Positions 10,213 through 19,838 of a DNA stretch of 64,000 nucleotides are shown piece by piece (position 1 is the stretch's first letter; every line of letters begins with the position of its first letter). The DNA is from ASV31 sp965229765 (GTDB lineage: Bacteria; Pseudomonadota; Alphaproteobacteria; Rhodobacterales; Rhodobacteraceae). The stretch lies in NCBI GenBank assembly GCA_965229765.1, contig CBDDJT010000001.1, positions 235,249 to 299,248 on the forward strand, given 5' to 3'. A model generated the notes under the pieces. It worked only from the letters and a program-made list of their open reading frames with translations. It was not told the DNA's origin and made no database searches. Made by a program: the position numbers and the translations under genes.

Positions 10213-11109
10213 ATGACCGCCACGTTTCCCGGCTTCACGCAAACGCGCATCACCGTCGACGGGGTCGGCCTGTCAGTACACCGGGGCGGCGCGGGGCGTC
10301 CGCTGGTGCTCCTGCACGGCTATCCCCAGAACCACCGCTGCTGGACCCGCGTGGCCCCCGCGCTGGCGGACCATTTCGACGTCATCGTGCCCGACCTGCG
10401 CGGCTATGGCGACAGCGACGCGCCCGCCGACAACGATGCCCACACCACCTATTCCAAGCGCCGCATGGCCGCCGATATCGCGGGCCTGCTCGACGCGCTG
10501 GACATCCCCCGCACCGATATCCTCGGCCACGACCGGGGCGCGCGGGTGGCCTACCGCTTCGCGCTCGACCACCCCGGCCGCCTGCGCCGACTGGGGATCA
10601 TGGAAATCGTGCCCACCGCCGACTGGTGGGACGCCTGGACCGCCGAGATCGCGCTGGCGGCCTATCACTGGACGTTCCTCGCCCAGCCCGCGCCGCTTCC
10701 CGAACGCATGATCGGCGCCGATCCCGCCGCCTATATCGACTGGACGCTGGCAAGCTGGACGCTCGGGAAATCGCTCGACGATTTCCCGCAGGCCTCCCTA
10801 GAAAGCTACCGGGCCCAGGCCGCCGACCCGGCCCGCCTGCACGCCATGTGCGCCGACTACCGCGCGGGCGCCACCACAGACCGCGCCACCGACACCGAAG
10901 ACCGCAAGGCAGGCCGGCGCATCGCCGCGCCGCTCCATTTCCTGCACGGCAACTCCGGCTTTCCCGCCAAGACGGGCGATCCGGCGGCCCTCTGGCGGCG
11001 CTGGGCCGAAACCGTCACCGCCAGCAGCTGCGACAGCGGCCATTTCGTGATGGAGGAAAACCCGCGCGCCGTTCTGGACGCCTACATCCCCTTCTTCTCG
11101 GCCCCCTGA
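10213..11109 (+). CDS. Alpha/beta hydrolase of the haloacetate (fluoroacetate) dehalogenase family
   Basis: 298 residues. Cleaves the carbon-halogen bond of haloacetates in characterised relatives. The nucleophile Asp107 and Arg108/Arg111 lie in GHDRGARVAYR. The halide pocket His152-Trp153 (YHWTFLAQPAPLPE) and Tyr216 (DYRAG) are present, and the catalytic His277 is in CDSGHFV. These residues sit at a constant offset of three from the characterised fluoroacetate dehalogenase numbering as I recall it. The acid appears as Glu131 where Asp is usual. No signal peptide, so cytosolic. It sits between two RTX genes and diverges from the first. Epoxide hydrolase is the alternative but lacks the HW pair. 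Confidence 0.85.
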   Translation: MTATFPGFTQTRITVDGVGLSVHRGGAGRPLVLLHGYPQNHRCWTRVAPALADHFDVIVPDLRGYGDSDAPADNDAHTTYSKRRMAADIAGLLDALDIPRTDILGHDRGARVAYRFALDHPGRLRRLGIMEIVPTADWWDAWTAEIALAAYHWTFLAQPAPLPERMIGADPAAYIDWTLASWTLGKSLDDFPQASLESYRAQAADPARLHAMCADYRAGATTDRATDTEDRKAGRRIAAPLHFLHGNSGFPAKTGDPAALWRRWAETVTASSCDSGHFVMEENPRAVLDAYIPFFSAP

Positions 11110-11113
11110 CCCG

Positions 11114-11617
11114 TCAGGCGCCGTGCCGCTCGATCACGAACCCTTCTTCGGGCACGGGCGGCTCGAAATGCGCCGTGAACCGGTGGAACTGCGCCTCGCT
11201 CACGGCAAAGGGATGCGCCCCGGATGCGTTGCGGGCGCGCAGCCGCGCAAGGCAGACCTCGTCCGGCACATCCACCAGGTGCAGCCGGTGCGCCGCGCCC
11301 GACCCGGTCAGGATGCCGCGCATCCATGCCCGCGCCCCGGCGGTATTGGCCGGGAAATCCAGCACCACCGAAACCCCCGCACTCAAAAGGTCGGCCACAT
11401 GCGGCCCCATGACCCCCCGCAAACGCTCCGCGCAGCGGACATAGTCCGCCCCCGTTGCCATCTGGTCGGCATAAAGCCCCGCCAGCCATGCGTCTTCGGA
11501 TAGCGTGACAGTGCCCGGCGCAGCGCCCAGCCGCGCGGCAAGCGTGGATTTTCCGGCGGCGATCTTGCCGCACAGCAAGTGAAGTGTCGCGGCCCGCGAC
11601 GTATTTCTGTCAGACAT
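11114..11617 (-). CDS. Small P-loop ATPase/kinase
   Basis: 167 residues. Walker A is GKIAAGKST near residues 17-25, followed by a DxxW segment (SEDAWLAGLY) and VVLDFPANT resembling a Walker B/substrate strand. HLVDVPDEVCLARLRARN resembles the LID Arg region of nucleotide- or zeta-toxin-like kinases. No antitoxin gene is adjacent. The substrate is unknown. It ends 4 bp from the convergent dehalogenase-like gene. Confidence 0.8.
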   Translation of the reverse strand: MSDRNTSRAATLHLLCGKIAAGKSTLAARLGAAPGTVTLSEDAWLAGLYADQMATGADYVRCAERLRGVMGPHVADLLSAGVSVVLDFPANTAGARAWMRGILTGSGAAHRLHLVDVPDEVCLARLRARNASGAHPFAVSEAQFHRFTAHFEPPVPEEGFVIERHGA

Positions 11618-11808
11618 GAAAGCTTTCCTTGTCCCGCGCCATCCGGCGCCCTTAACGATCAGACGAAATGCACCCGGCCCGGCGTGTCAGGCCGGGACGG
11701 TAATTCGCCGGACGCACAGGGCGTGGCGTGTCTGAACAAGGATCTTCATGGGGCCGCCGCCTCGCACGGACCGGCGCCAAAGTCCACCCTTCGGCGCCGG
11801 CCCCGCGA

Positions 11809-13632
11809 TCACACGGCCGAGGCCGGAACCAGCGCGATATCGCCCGCCGCGACAACGGCGCCCGACACCTTGGCCACCAGCGCACCGTCGACGCGGATCT
11901 CCGTGTCGGTGCCGCCGCTGCCATCCGGCACCGGGGCCGTCGTCACCGTGGGCGTGCCCGCCACGCTGTCGTCATAGGCCACCACGATCTGGTCGTTCGA
12001 AGCACTGTAGTCGGCGATCGTGGCAAAGGCTGTCGGGGCGATGTAGCTGCCCACCACGAAGGTATCCGACCCGCCTTCGCCGAACCCGGTGTCGTTGTTG
12101 CCAAGGATCAGGGTATCGTCGCCAACGCCCGCGCGGAACGTGTCGGCGGCGGTGTCGGCCTCGGTGAAGGACAGGAACTCGGCCGCGGTGCCCCAGGCCA
12201 GCCGGTCGTTGTCGGCCCCGCCTTCAAGCGTATCGCTGCCCGGGCCGCCGATCACCGCATCGTCGCCGTTGCCGCCGCGCAGCTCGTCGTCGCCGCTGCC
12301 GCCCTGCAAGCTGTCATTGCCGTTGCGGCCTTGCAGGATGTCGTCGCCCGATCCGCCGTCCAGCACGTCATCCAGTTCGCCGCCATCCAGCGTGTCGTTG
12401 CCGGCATCGCCCAGCAGCGTGTCAAAGCCCGGGCCGCCCTTCAGGCTGTCGTCACCGCCGCCGCCCGACATCGTGTCGTCGTTCTCGTTGCCGTCCATGA
12501 CGTCGTTGCCTTCGCCGCCCTGCATCTGGTCGTCGCCGGCGCCGCCCAGCATGGTGTCGGCCCCGCCGCCGCCTGACATCTGGTCGGCGTCCTTGCCGCC
12601 ATCCATCGTGTCGGCACCGTCGCCGCCCTCCATCACATCGTTGCCAAGGCCGCCCTCCATCACGTCGCTGCCGGTGCCGCCGTCCATCCGGTCGACCCCG
12701 TCGCCGCCGCTCAGCACGTCGTCACCCGGTCCGCCGAACAGCCGGTCGTTCCCGGCCTCGCCCGACACCGTGTCATTGCCCGCGTTGCCGTCGATCAGGT
12801 CATTGCCCCGGCCACCCAGCAGGGTGTCGTTGCCCTCGTTGCCCTCGATGTCGTCGTTGCCGTTGTCGCCAAGGACGGTGTCGTTGCCCTCCAGACCGCG
12901 GATCACGTCGTTGCCGGCGTTGCCGGTAATCTCGTCATCGCCCTCGTTGCCGTCGATGCTGTCGTTGCCCAGCCCGCCGTCGATCAGGTCGGCGTCGATG
13001 CCGCCAAGGATACGGTCGTCGTCGCGTCCGCCGTCGATCACGTCAGAGCCCGGCCCCCCCAGCAGGCGGTCGTTGCCGACACCGCCGTCCAGCACGTCGT
13101 CGCCGTCGTTGCCATCCAGCGTGTCGTCGCCCTCGCCGCCCAGCAGAACATCGTCGCCGGTGCCGCCCGCGATGTCGTCGTCGTTTTCTTCGCCGTCCAG
13201 CAGGTCGTCGCCGGCGTCGCCGCGCATGATGTCGTTGCCGGCCCCGCCCAGCAGCGTATCGCTGCCGTCGCCGCCCGACATCTCGTCGCCGCGCTCGCCG
13301 CCGTCCAGGATGTCGTCGCCCGCGCCGCCGAACAGCAGGTCCGGGCCCTCGTCGCCGAACAGGCTGTCGTTGCCGCCGTCGCCCGACAGCCTGTCGCCCG
13401 CGCCCAGCCCCTGCACGATATCATCGCCTGCAAGCGCAGAAATCATGTCTTCGCCCGCGGTGCCGGTCAGCAGGTCGTCGCCCTCGGTCGCCCGGGCAGA
13501 GGCCATCGCGTCGTCCCCGGCACCATTGCCGCCGCCGCCGCCATCGCCCTCTCCATCGTCCCCGTCGAACAGGCCATCCACAAGAAAGCCCAGCCCGACC
13601 AGCAACACCAGCCCTGTCAAACCCCAGATCAT
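11809..13632 (-). CDS. Membrane-anchored RTX protein with 47 contiguous nonapeptides
   Basis: 607 residues from MIWGLTGLVLLVGLGFLVDG, a single N-terminal hydrophobic helix followed by acidic/Gly residues. By eye I count 47 in-register Ca2+-binding nonapeptides (GGxGNDxLx type) without interruption, about 423 residues of parallel beta-roll. A C-terminal cap follows with TFVVGSYIAPTAF, TIADYSASNDQIVVAYDD and IRVDGALVAKVSG, ending DIALVPASAV. The cap matches the end of the 13894 gene. The start is chosen at ATG 13632 with GGGGG upstream. A calcium-folded extracytoplasmic rod is the likely structure; the role is unknown. Confidence 0.85.
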   Translation of the reverse strand: MIWGLTGLVLLVGLGFLVDGLFDGDDGEGDGGGGGNGAGDDAMASARATEGDDLLTGTAGEDMISALAGDDIVQGLGAGDRLSGDGGNDSLFGDEGPDLLFGGAGDDILDGGERGDEMSGGDGSDTLLGGAGNDIMRGDAGDDLLDGEENDDDIAGGTGDDVLLGGEGDDTLDGNDGDDVLDGGVGNDRLLGGPGSDVIDGGRDDDRILGGIDADLIDGGLGNDSIDGNEGDDEITGNAGNDVIRGLEGNDTVLGDNGNDDIEGNEGNDTLLGGRGNDLIDGNAGNDTVSGEAGNDRLFGGPGDDVLSGGDGVDRMDGGTGSDVMEGGLGNDVMEGGDGADTMDGGKDADQMSGGGGADTMLGGAGDDQMQGGEGNDVMDGNENDDTMSGGGGDDSLKGGPGFDTLLGDAGNDTLDGGELDDVLDGGSGDDILQGRNGNDSLQGGSGDDELRGGNGDDAVIGGPGSDTLEGGADNDRLAWGTAAEFLSFTEADTAADTFRAGVGDDTLILGNNDTGFGEGGSDTFVVGSYIAPTAFATIADYSASNDQIVVAYDDSVAGTPTVTTAPVPDGSGGTDTEIRVDGALVAKVSGAVVAAGDIALVPASAV

Positions 13633-13893
13633 CGTCGCCCCCAATGCATCCACAACGGCCCGCGTCCGGCACGATTGACGCACCGGCGCGAACAGCCACC
13701 CGCTGAAACAGTCCGGCGCGCGCCCTGGTCCGTCAATCAAGGCCCCCCTGACGGCTCCGAACCGCCCCCGCGCGGGAACAATCGGCGAAGAATGCAGCGA
13801 TCATTCCCAAAGCGGAAACCGGCCACGGGACCGACGTCGGCGTCCGACACGCAGGGGTTGTTCCGGGGTGCCACGGACCTGCCCGGCCGCGAA

Positions 13894-14496
13894 TCAAGCG
13901 CGATACGTCCCGGCCGCGGGGACCAGCGCGATGTCTTCGGGCGTCAGGGCGGGCGCGTCCCCGGCCAGCGCGACGCGGCACACCAAAGCCCCGTCCACCC
14001 GGATTTCGCAGACACGGCCTTCTGCGCCGGTCTCTTCGGTCAGCGACAGTTCCGGGTCCGGTCCGCCGCCGCCCTCGATCTCCAGCACCAGCCGCTCCAG
14101 CGCAGGGTCGAAATCGGTGATAAGCCCGCGTCCGAACGCATCGCCCGGCGCCGTGTTCGCCGCCGCGCCCGTGTCGAACAGGGCGTCGAACCCGCTGCCG
14201 CCATAAAGCTGGCCCGCCGCGTCCGACCCGTAAAGCGAATCCCAGTCCTCGGGCGCCTCGGCCATCTCCTGTGGCACAAGGTCCACGCGCTGCGCCGCCG
14301 TGAGCACGAGGTCGCCCGTGTCGATCCCGTCCTTGGCCATATTGGCGTCCTCTTCGTCTATGCCCGGTAGTCCCTCGGGCCTTGCGCCCGGGTCCGGCGC
14401 CCGCTCGGGGCCGTCCTCGCCCTCGTCGTCCGAGGTTCCGGCGTCCAGCACGAACCCGGCAAGCAAAAGCCCGATCAGTGACAAGGCGGCGAGCAT
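13894..14496 (-). CDS. Membrane-anchored acidic protein with RTX-type C-terminal cap
   Basis: 200 residues. The N-terminus MLAALSLIGLLLAGFVLDAG is a hydrophobic anchor followed by DDEGEDGPE and ARPEG. This matches the layout of the 8425 protein, which also reads RPEG after its acidic linker. Only one or two RTX-like turns are present (LYGGSGFDALFDTG). The C-terminal cap LITDFDPALERLVLEI, IRVDGALVCRVAL and EDIALVPAAG is shared with the 11809 protein. It looks like a reduced paralogue, a membrane anchor plus cap with almost no beta-roll. 261 bp separate its stop from the next gene downstream. Function unknown. Confidence 0.78.
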   Translation of the reverse strand: MLAALSLIGLLLAGFVLDAGTSDDEGEDGPERAPDPGARPEGLPGIDEEDANMAKDGIDTGDLVLTAAQRVDLVPQEMAEAPEDWDSLYGSDAAGQLYGGSGFDALFDTGAAANTAPGDAFGRGLITDFDPALERLVLEIEGGGGPDPELSLTEETGAEGRVCEIRVDGALVCRVALAGDAPALTPEDIALVPAAGTYRA

Positions 14497-14801
14497 GGCG
14501 TTTCCCGTTTCGGGCCCACTGGCCCTTCATTCGCCGGGAAAGGTAAATGCTCGGCTTGGCCGGGGCCAAATTCTTGCCGCAAATTCAAGATGATTGCGCG
14601 GTTATCGCGAACAATGTCCGGGTTTCGGGCGTATTGGCCGGCAACCGCTGACGAACGCTGCAAGAAGGGCGTGGATTTCTCCTTTCCTTCATGCGGGGAA
14701 TCCCCTATTCAGCGCGCCTGCCGCGCCTTGACGCGTGGTTCACCCTCCATGGGCCCTGCTGGACGACATCCCGGCTTGCGCCATCGCAAAAGGAGACCCC
14801 G
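14497..14801 (-). other. Intergenic region upstream of rpsO
   Basis: 305 bp between the divergent RTX-cap gene and rpsO, with no credible ORF. It holds a short perfect palindrome GGGGAATCCCC (14695-14705) directly before TATTCA, a possible -10 box for rpsO. No convincing -35 box was identified. Confidence 0.4.
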
Positions 14802-15071
14802 ATGTCGATTACCGCCGAAGAAAAGACCCGCCTGATGAAGGAATACGCGACCAAGGAGGGCGACACCGGCTCTCCCGAGGTCCAGGTCGCGATCCTGACC
14901 AGCCGCATCGCCACGCTGACAGAGCACTTCAAGACCCACAAGAAGGACAACCACTCGCGTCGTGGCCTTCTGATGATGGTCGCCCAGCGCCGCAAGCTCC
15001 TTGACTACCTCAAGGCCAAGGACGAAGGCCGCTACCAAAAGCTGATCGCCAGCCTCGGCATCCGCCGCTAA
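14802..15071 (+). CDS. rpsO: Ribosomal protein S15
   Basis: 89 residues, full length. Primary 16S rRNA-binding protein of the small subunit platform. Typical blocks are DTGSPEVQVAILTSRI, HFKTHKKDNHSRRGLL and RRKLLDYLKAKD. AAAGGAGACCCCG precedes the ATG. It is normally cotranscribed between truB and pnp; here it is a lone gene with its own terminator, and an MFS gene on the other strand separates it from pnp. Confidence 0.98.
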   Translation: MSITAEEKTRLMKEYATKEGDTGSPEVQVAILTSRIATLTEHFKTHKKDNHSRRGLLMMVAQRRKLLDYLKAKDEGRYQKLIASLGIRR

Positions 15072-15097
15072 GGCATCGCCCCGACGGGCACGGGATC

Positions 15098-15127
15098 AAG
15101 GGGTCGCCACGGCGGCCCCTTTCTTGT
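15098..15127 (+). terminator. Rho-independent terminator of rpsO
   Basis: Arms AAGGGGTCG and CGGCCCCTT (one G-U pair) form a hairpin ending in a short T-rich tail (TTCTTGTT), 27 bp after the rpsO stop. Confidence 0.8.
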
Positions 15128-15170
15128 TACGGGGGCCCCGGCGCGCATCCGCATGGCGTCCCGGGCCGCA

Positions 15171-15217
15171 AGACCCCGCCCGGAACAGCCGGCGCAAGCC
15201 GGCCCGGGCAGCGGATG
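15171..15217 (+). repeat. Hairpin module of the 202-bp intergenic repeat, isolated copy
   Basis: Matches the hairpin part of the 61.3-kb units: GCCCGG, AACA bulge, GCCGGC stem, GCAA loop, GCCGGC, CCGGGC. The inner stem differs from the 61.3-kb copies (GCCGC/GCGGC there), and both arms change so that pairing is kept. The rest of the 202-bp unit is absent here. Confidence 0.65.
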
Positions 15218-15285
15218 TGCGCCCCTTCGGCCATTCCCTGCCATCTGTCGGGGTCCGTGCCCCAGCGTGCTCGAACGCCCTCCCG

Positions 15286-16545
15286 CTACCCCTCACCGCG
15301 CTCTGCCGCCTCGTCGCTGTCCCCCTGCGCAAGCGCCGCCGTCTCCGGCGTCGCGGACCGCGCGGGCGGCGAGACGACAAAGGCCGTCTTGTCCGCCTCG
15401 GCCACCGGCGCCCGGCGCGAAATGCGCCACAGCGTGAACAGGATCAGCAGGCCGTGCGCGCCCATCGACGTCCAGAACAGCCCGCCGGGCCCCACCTGCG
15501 CCATGCCCACGCCCGCCATAAGCGGCCCCACGATAGAGCCAAAGCCAAAAACCATCAGCAACCCGCCGGAGGTCTGGATAGAGGTGCCCGGCGCCGCGTG
15601 GTCGTTCGCGTGTGCCAGAATCACGGGATACATTGCAAAGATCGCGGCCCCGAACACCGCCGCCAGCGCAAAGTTCATCGTCTGCCCCGCTGGCATCAGC
15701 AGGATGAACGCCAGTTCCGCCGCGATCGCCAGAACCGCGACACCAACCAGCACCCAGCGCCGGTCCATGCGGTCCGACAGGATGCCCACCGGCACCTGCA
15801 TCATGGCACCCGCCAGCACCGGCACGCTGGCAAAGATCGCCACCGCGCTCACCTCCAGCCCCACGCGGTCGGCATAGACCGGCGCCAGCGTGCCGAAGGC
15901 GCTGTTCGAGATGCCCACCAGAAACACCCCGAACAGCGCCACCGGAGAGTTCCGCCAAAGCATCTTCAGATCGACGCTGACACCCACCAGCGGCTGCGGC
16001 GCGGTGGTCGAGGACGCCGCCGTCGGCACCAGCGCAAGGCAATAGAAGATCGCGCCCAGCGCAAAGAACAGAAAGCCCGAGGTGTCGCCCACGGTCAGCG
16101 CCATCTGCCCGCCGGTGGACGCGACCAGGTTCACCATCGTGTAGATGCCGAAGACGCTGCCGCGCGATTTCGCGTCGACCCGGTCGCTCAGCCAGCTTTC
16201 CACGATCATCGCCGCGCCCGCGAAACAGAACCCCGACACCGCGCGCAGCGGCACCCAGGCCGTGGGCGTCAGGAAGATCAGCGAGGCGAGGATGGAAATG
16301 GCGGCCAGCGCCGACATCACGCTGAACGCCCGGATATGGCCCACCCGGCCCACGAGGCCCGGCGTGAAATAGCACCCCGCCACGTATCCGATGGCCCAGC
16401 CGGTGCCCAGAAGGCCCAGCGACAGCGCGCTGAACCCCTCGGCCGTGCCCCGCACCGGCAGAATCAGCCCGTTGATCCCGCCCGCGAACAGCAGGAATGC
16501 CGATCCGGCCAGCAGCGCGCTGATGGGAAGGAGCTGTCGGAACAT
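15286..16545 (-). CDS. MFS transporter
   Basis: 419 residues with about 12 hydrophobic segments: an N-terminal six (MFRQLLPISALLAG to the FYCLALVP region), a central loop near residues 190-205, and a C-terminal six ending near LLILFTLWRISRR. The helix 2-3 region has GWAIGYVAGCYFTPGLVGRVGHIRAF. The conserved segment ILSDRMDRRWVL lies in the second half. It resembles the YcaD-type branch. The substrate is unknown. The acidic cytoplasmic tail is variable. It is inserted in reverse between rpsO and pnp. Confidence 0.85.
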   Translation of the reverse strand: MFRQLLPISALLAGSAFLLFAGGINGLILPVRGTAEGFSALSLGLLGTGWAIGYVAGCYFTPGLVGRVGHIRAFSVMSALAAISILASLIFLTPTAWVPLRAVSGFCFAGAAMIVESWLSDRVDAKSRGSVFGIYTMVNLVASTGGQMALTVGDTSGFLFFALGAIFYCLALVPTAASSTTAPQPLVGVSVDLKMLWRNSPVALFGVFLVGISNSAFGTLAPVYADRVGLEVSAVAIFASVPVLAGAMMQVPVGILSDRMDRRWVLVGVAVLAIAAELAFILLMPAGQTMNFALAAVFGAAIFAMYPVILAHANDHAAPGTSIQTSGGLLMVFGFGSIVGPLMAGVGMAQVGPGGLFWTSMGAHGLLILFTLWRISRRAPVAEADKTAFVVSPPARSATPETAALAQGDSDEAAERGEG

Positions 16546-16891
16546 GGGTCTCGCTGTCCGTGGGCGTTGACGCCAAGACTCGCAGAGCAGCAGCGCACGT
16601 CAAGGGCCGGAGCGTACAAGCCGCGACCGCGCCTCCGCCGCGCCGCCGCCGCGCCGACGTTATGCCGACGTTGTGCCGACGTGATGCCGACAGGGCGATT
16701 CCGCTCGGGGCGCGCGCGCAGACGTGACAGCTTCACCGCTTTCCAAACCGGGCATTCTGGGATATGGCCCGCCCATCTGAGACGTGACGCCCTGACCCCG
16801 GCGCATGAAATGATAAGGGGGTCGGCGGCAATGCGGCCGCCACGCAATCGGGTGCTCGGACCGCCGAGAGAGCCCAATCAGGATACGCTAG
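16546..16891. other. Divergent intergenic region MFS/pnp with 11-bp direct repeats
   Basis: 346 bp with no convincing gene. It contains three and a half 11-bp direct repeats of GCCGACGTTAT type at 16653-16691 (described separately). It must also hold the pnp promoter, which I cannot place with confidence. Confidence 0.6.
16653..16691 (+). repeat. 11-bp direct repeat array, copy A
   Basis: Units GCCGACGTTAT, GCCGACGTTGT, GCCGACGTGAT and a final GCCGAC lie head to tail. The period equals about one turn of B-DNA. A second array with the same unit is at 60832-60875. Both read toward the start of a gene. Confidence 0.8.
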
Positions 16892-19030
<2,139 letters not shown>

Positions 19031-19056
19031 CCGCTCTGCATCGCTTATGATCCGGT

Positions 19057-19085
19057 AGGGGGCCCTCACGGGCCCTTTACTTTTT
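19057..19085 (+). terminator. Rho-independent terminator of pnp
   Basis: GGGCCC arms around a TCAC loop, extended by A-T and G-U pairs, followed by CTTTACTTTTT, 26 bp after the pnp stop. Confidence 0.85.
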
Positions 19086-19163
19086 GCGGCGACAGCTCGC
19101 TGCTAGAGAGGGTGCCGGGCGGCAACCGCCACCCGCCGCAGCGCGAAACTCAGGAGGCGACGC

Positions 19164-19742
19164 ATGATGCTGACACGACGCACCGTTCTTGGTGGCGGGG
19201 CCGCGGCCCTTGCCCTTGGGTCGGCCGGTCCGGCCCTTGCCTACCAGGTGCCGCCGGAACACATGCCTGTCGTGCTGCGTCTGCGCAAACCCTATGCGCC
19301 GGGCGAAGTCCACGTCGATCCCAACGGCTTTCATCTTTACTGGACGCTCGAGGACGGGCGCGCGATTCGCTATGTCGTGGGCGTCGGGCGCACCGGTCTG
19401 TACGAAAGCGGCACGTTCACCGTGGGCCGCAAGGCAAAGTGGCCGTCATGGACGCCGACCCCGGCAATGATAAAGCGCAGCCCCGAGCAATACGAACAAT
19501 ATGCCGACGGCGTTCCCGGCGGCCCGACGAACCCGCTGGGCGCGCGCGCGCTTTATCTCTACAACGCGCGCGGCTTTGACACCGCGCTGCGCATCCATGG
19601 CACCCCGCAACCGTGGACCATCGCGCGGGCGGTGTCGAACGGCTGCGCCCGGCTGGTGAATTCGCACATCATGGACCTATACGACCGGGTTCCTGTGGGC
19701 ACCCGAGTCGTGCTTCACCCAAAGCGGGCAGCGGGCGCCTGA
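19164..19742 (+). CDS. Periplasmic L,D-transpeptidase (YkuD family)
   Basis: 192 residues. Crosslinks peptidoglycan or attaches proteins to it via meso-DAP. The N-terminus MMLTRRTVLGGGAAALALG, with cleavage near ALA, is Tat-like (RR). The YkuD catalytic motif is complete: His145 in RIHGTPQPW and Cys161 in AVSNGCARL. A PGGPTNPLGARALYL strand precedes it. AGGAGGCGACGC precedes two ATGs. It is a single gene after the pnp terminator. Confidence 0.93.
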   Translation: MMLTRRTVLGGGAAALALGSAGPALAYQVPPEHMPVVLRLRKPYAPGEVHVDPNGFHLYWTLEDGRAIRYVVGVGRTGLYESGTFTVGRKAKWPSWTPTPAMIKRSPEQYEQYADGVPGGPTNPLGARALYLYNARGFDTALRIHGTPQPWTIARAVSNGCARLVNSHIMDLYDRVPVGTRVVLHPKRAAGA

Positions 19743-19838
19743 TCCATCCCGCATGGCGGGACGACACGGGAACGTGATCTGCGGCAGCCTGCCGCAGGAC
19801 TAGCGTTTCGGGGCGACGATTCCCTTTGGAGAGCCCCC

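Noticed and set aside
12200..13480. Regular 27-bp spaced repeats that might be taken for a CRISPR array
   Set aside because: The units vary and translate in register as RTX nonapeptides; there are no unique spacers and no cas genes.
12089..13678. A long plus-strand open frame opposite the 47-repeat RTX gene
   Set aside because: It is Pro/Ser-rich, follows the 27-bp period of the RTX codons and has no ribosome-binding site. It is an antisense shadow.
16640..16695. Peptide PTLCRRCADVMPT read from the 11-bp array as part of a gene
   Set aside because: The same peptide appears at 60.8 kb only because the DNA repeat is the same; there is no extended ORF or ribosome-binding site.
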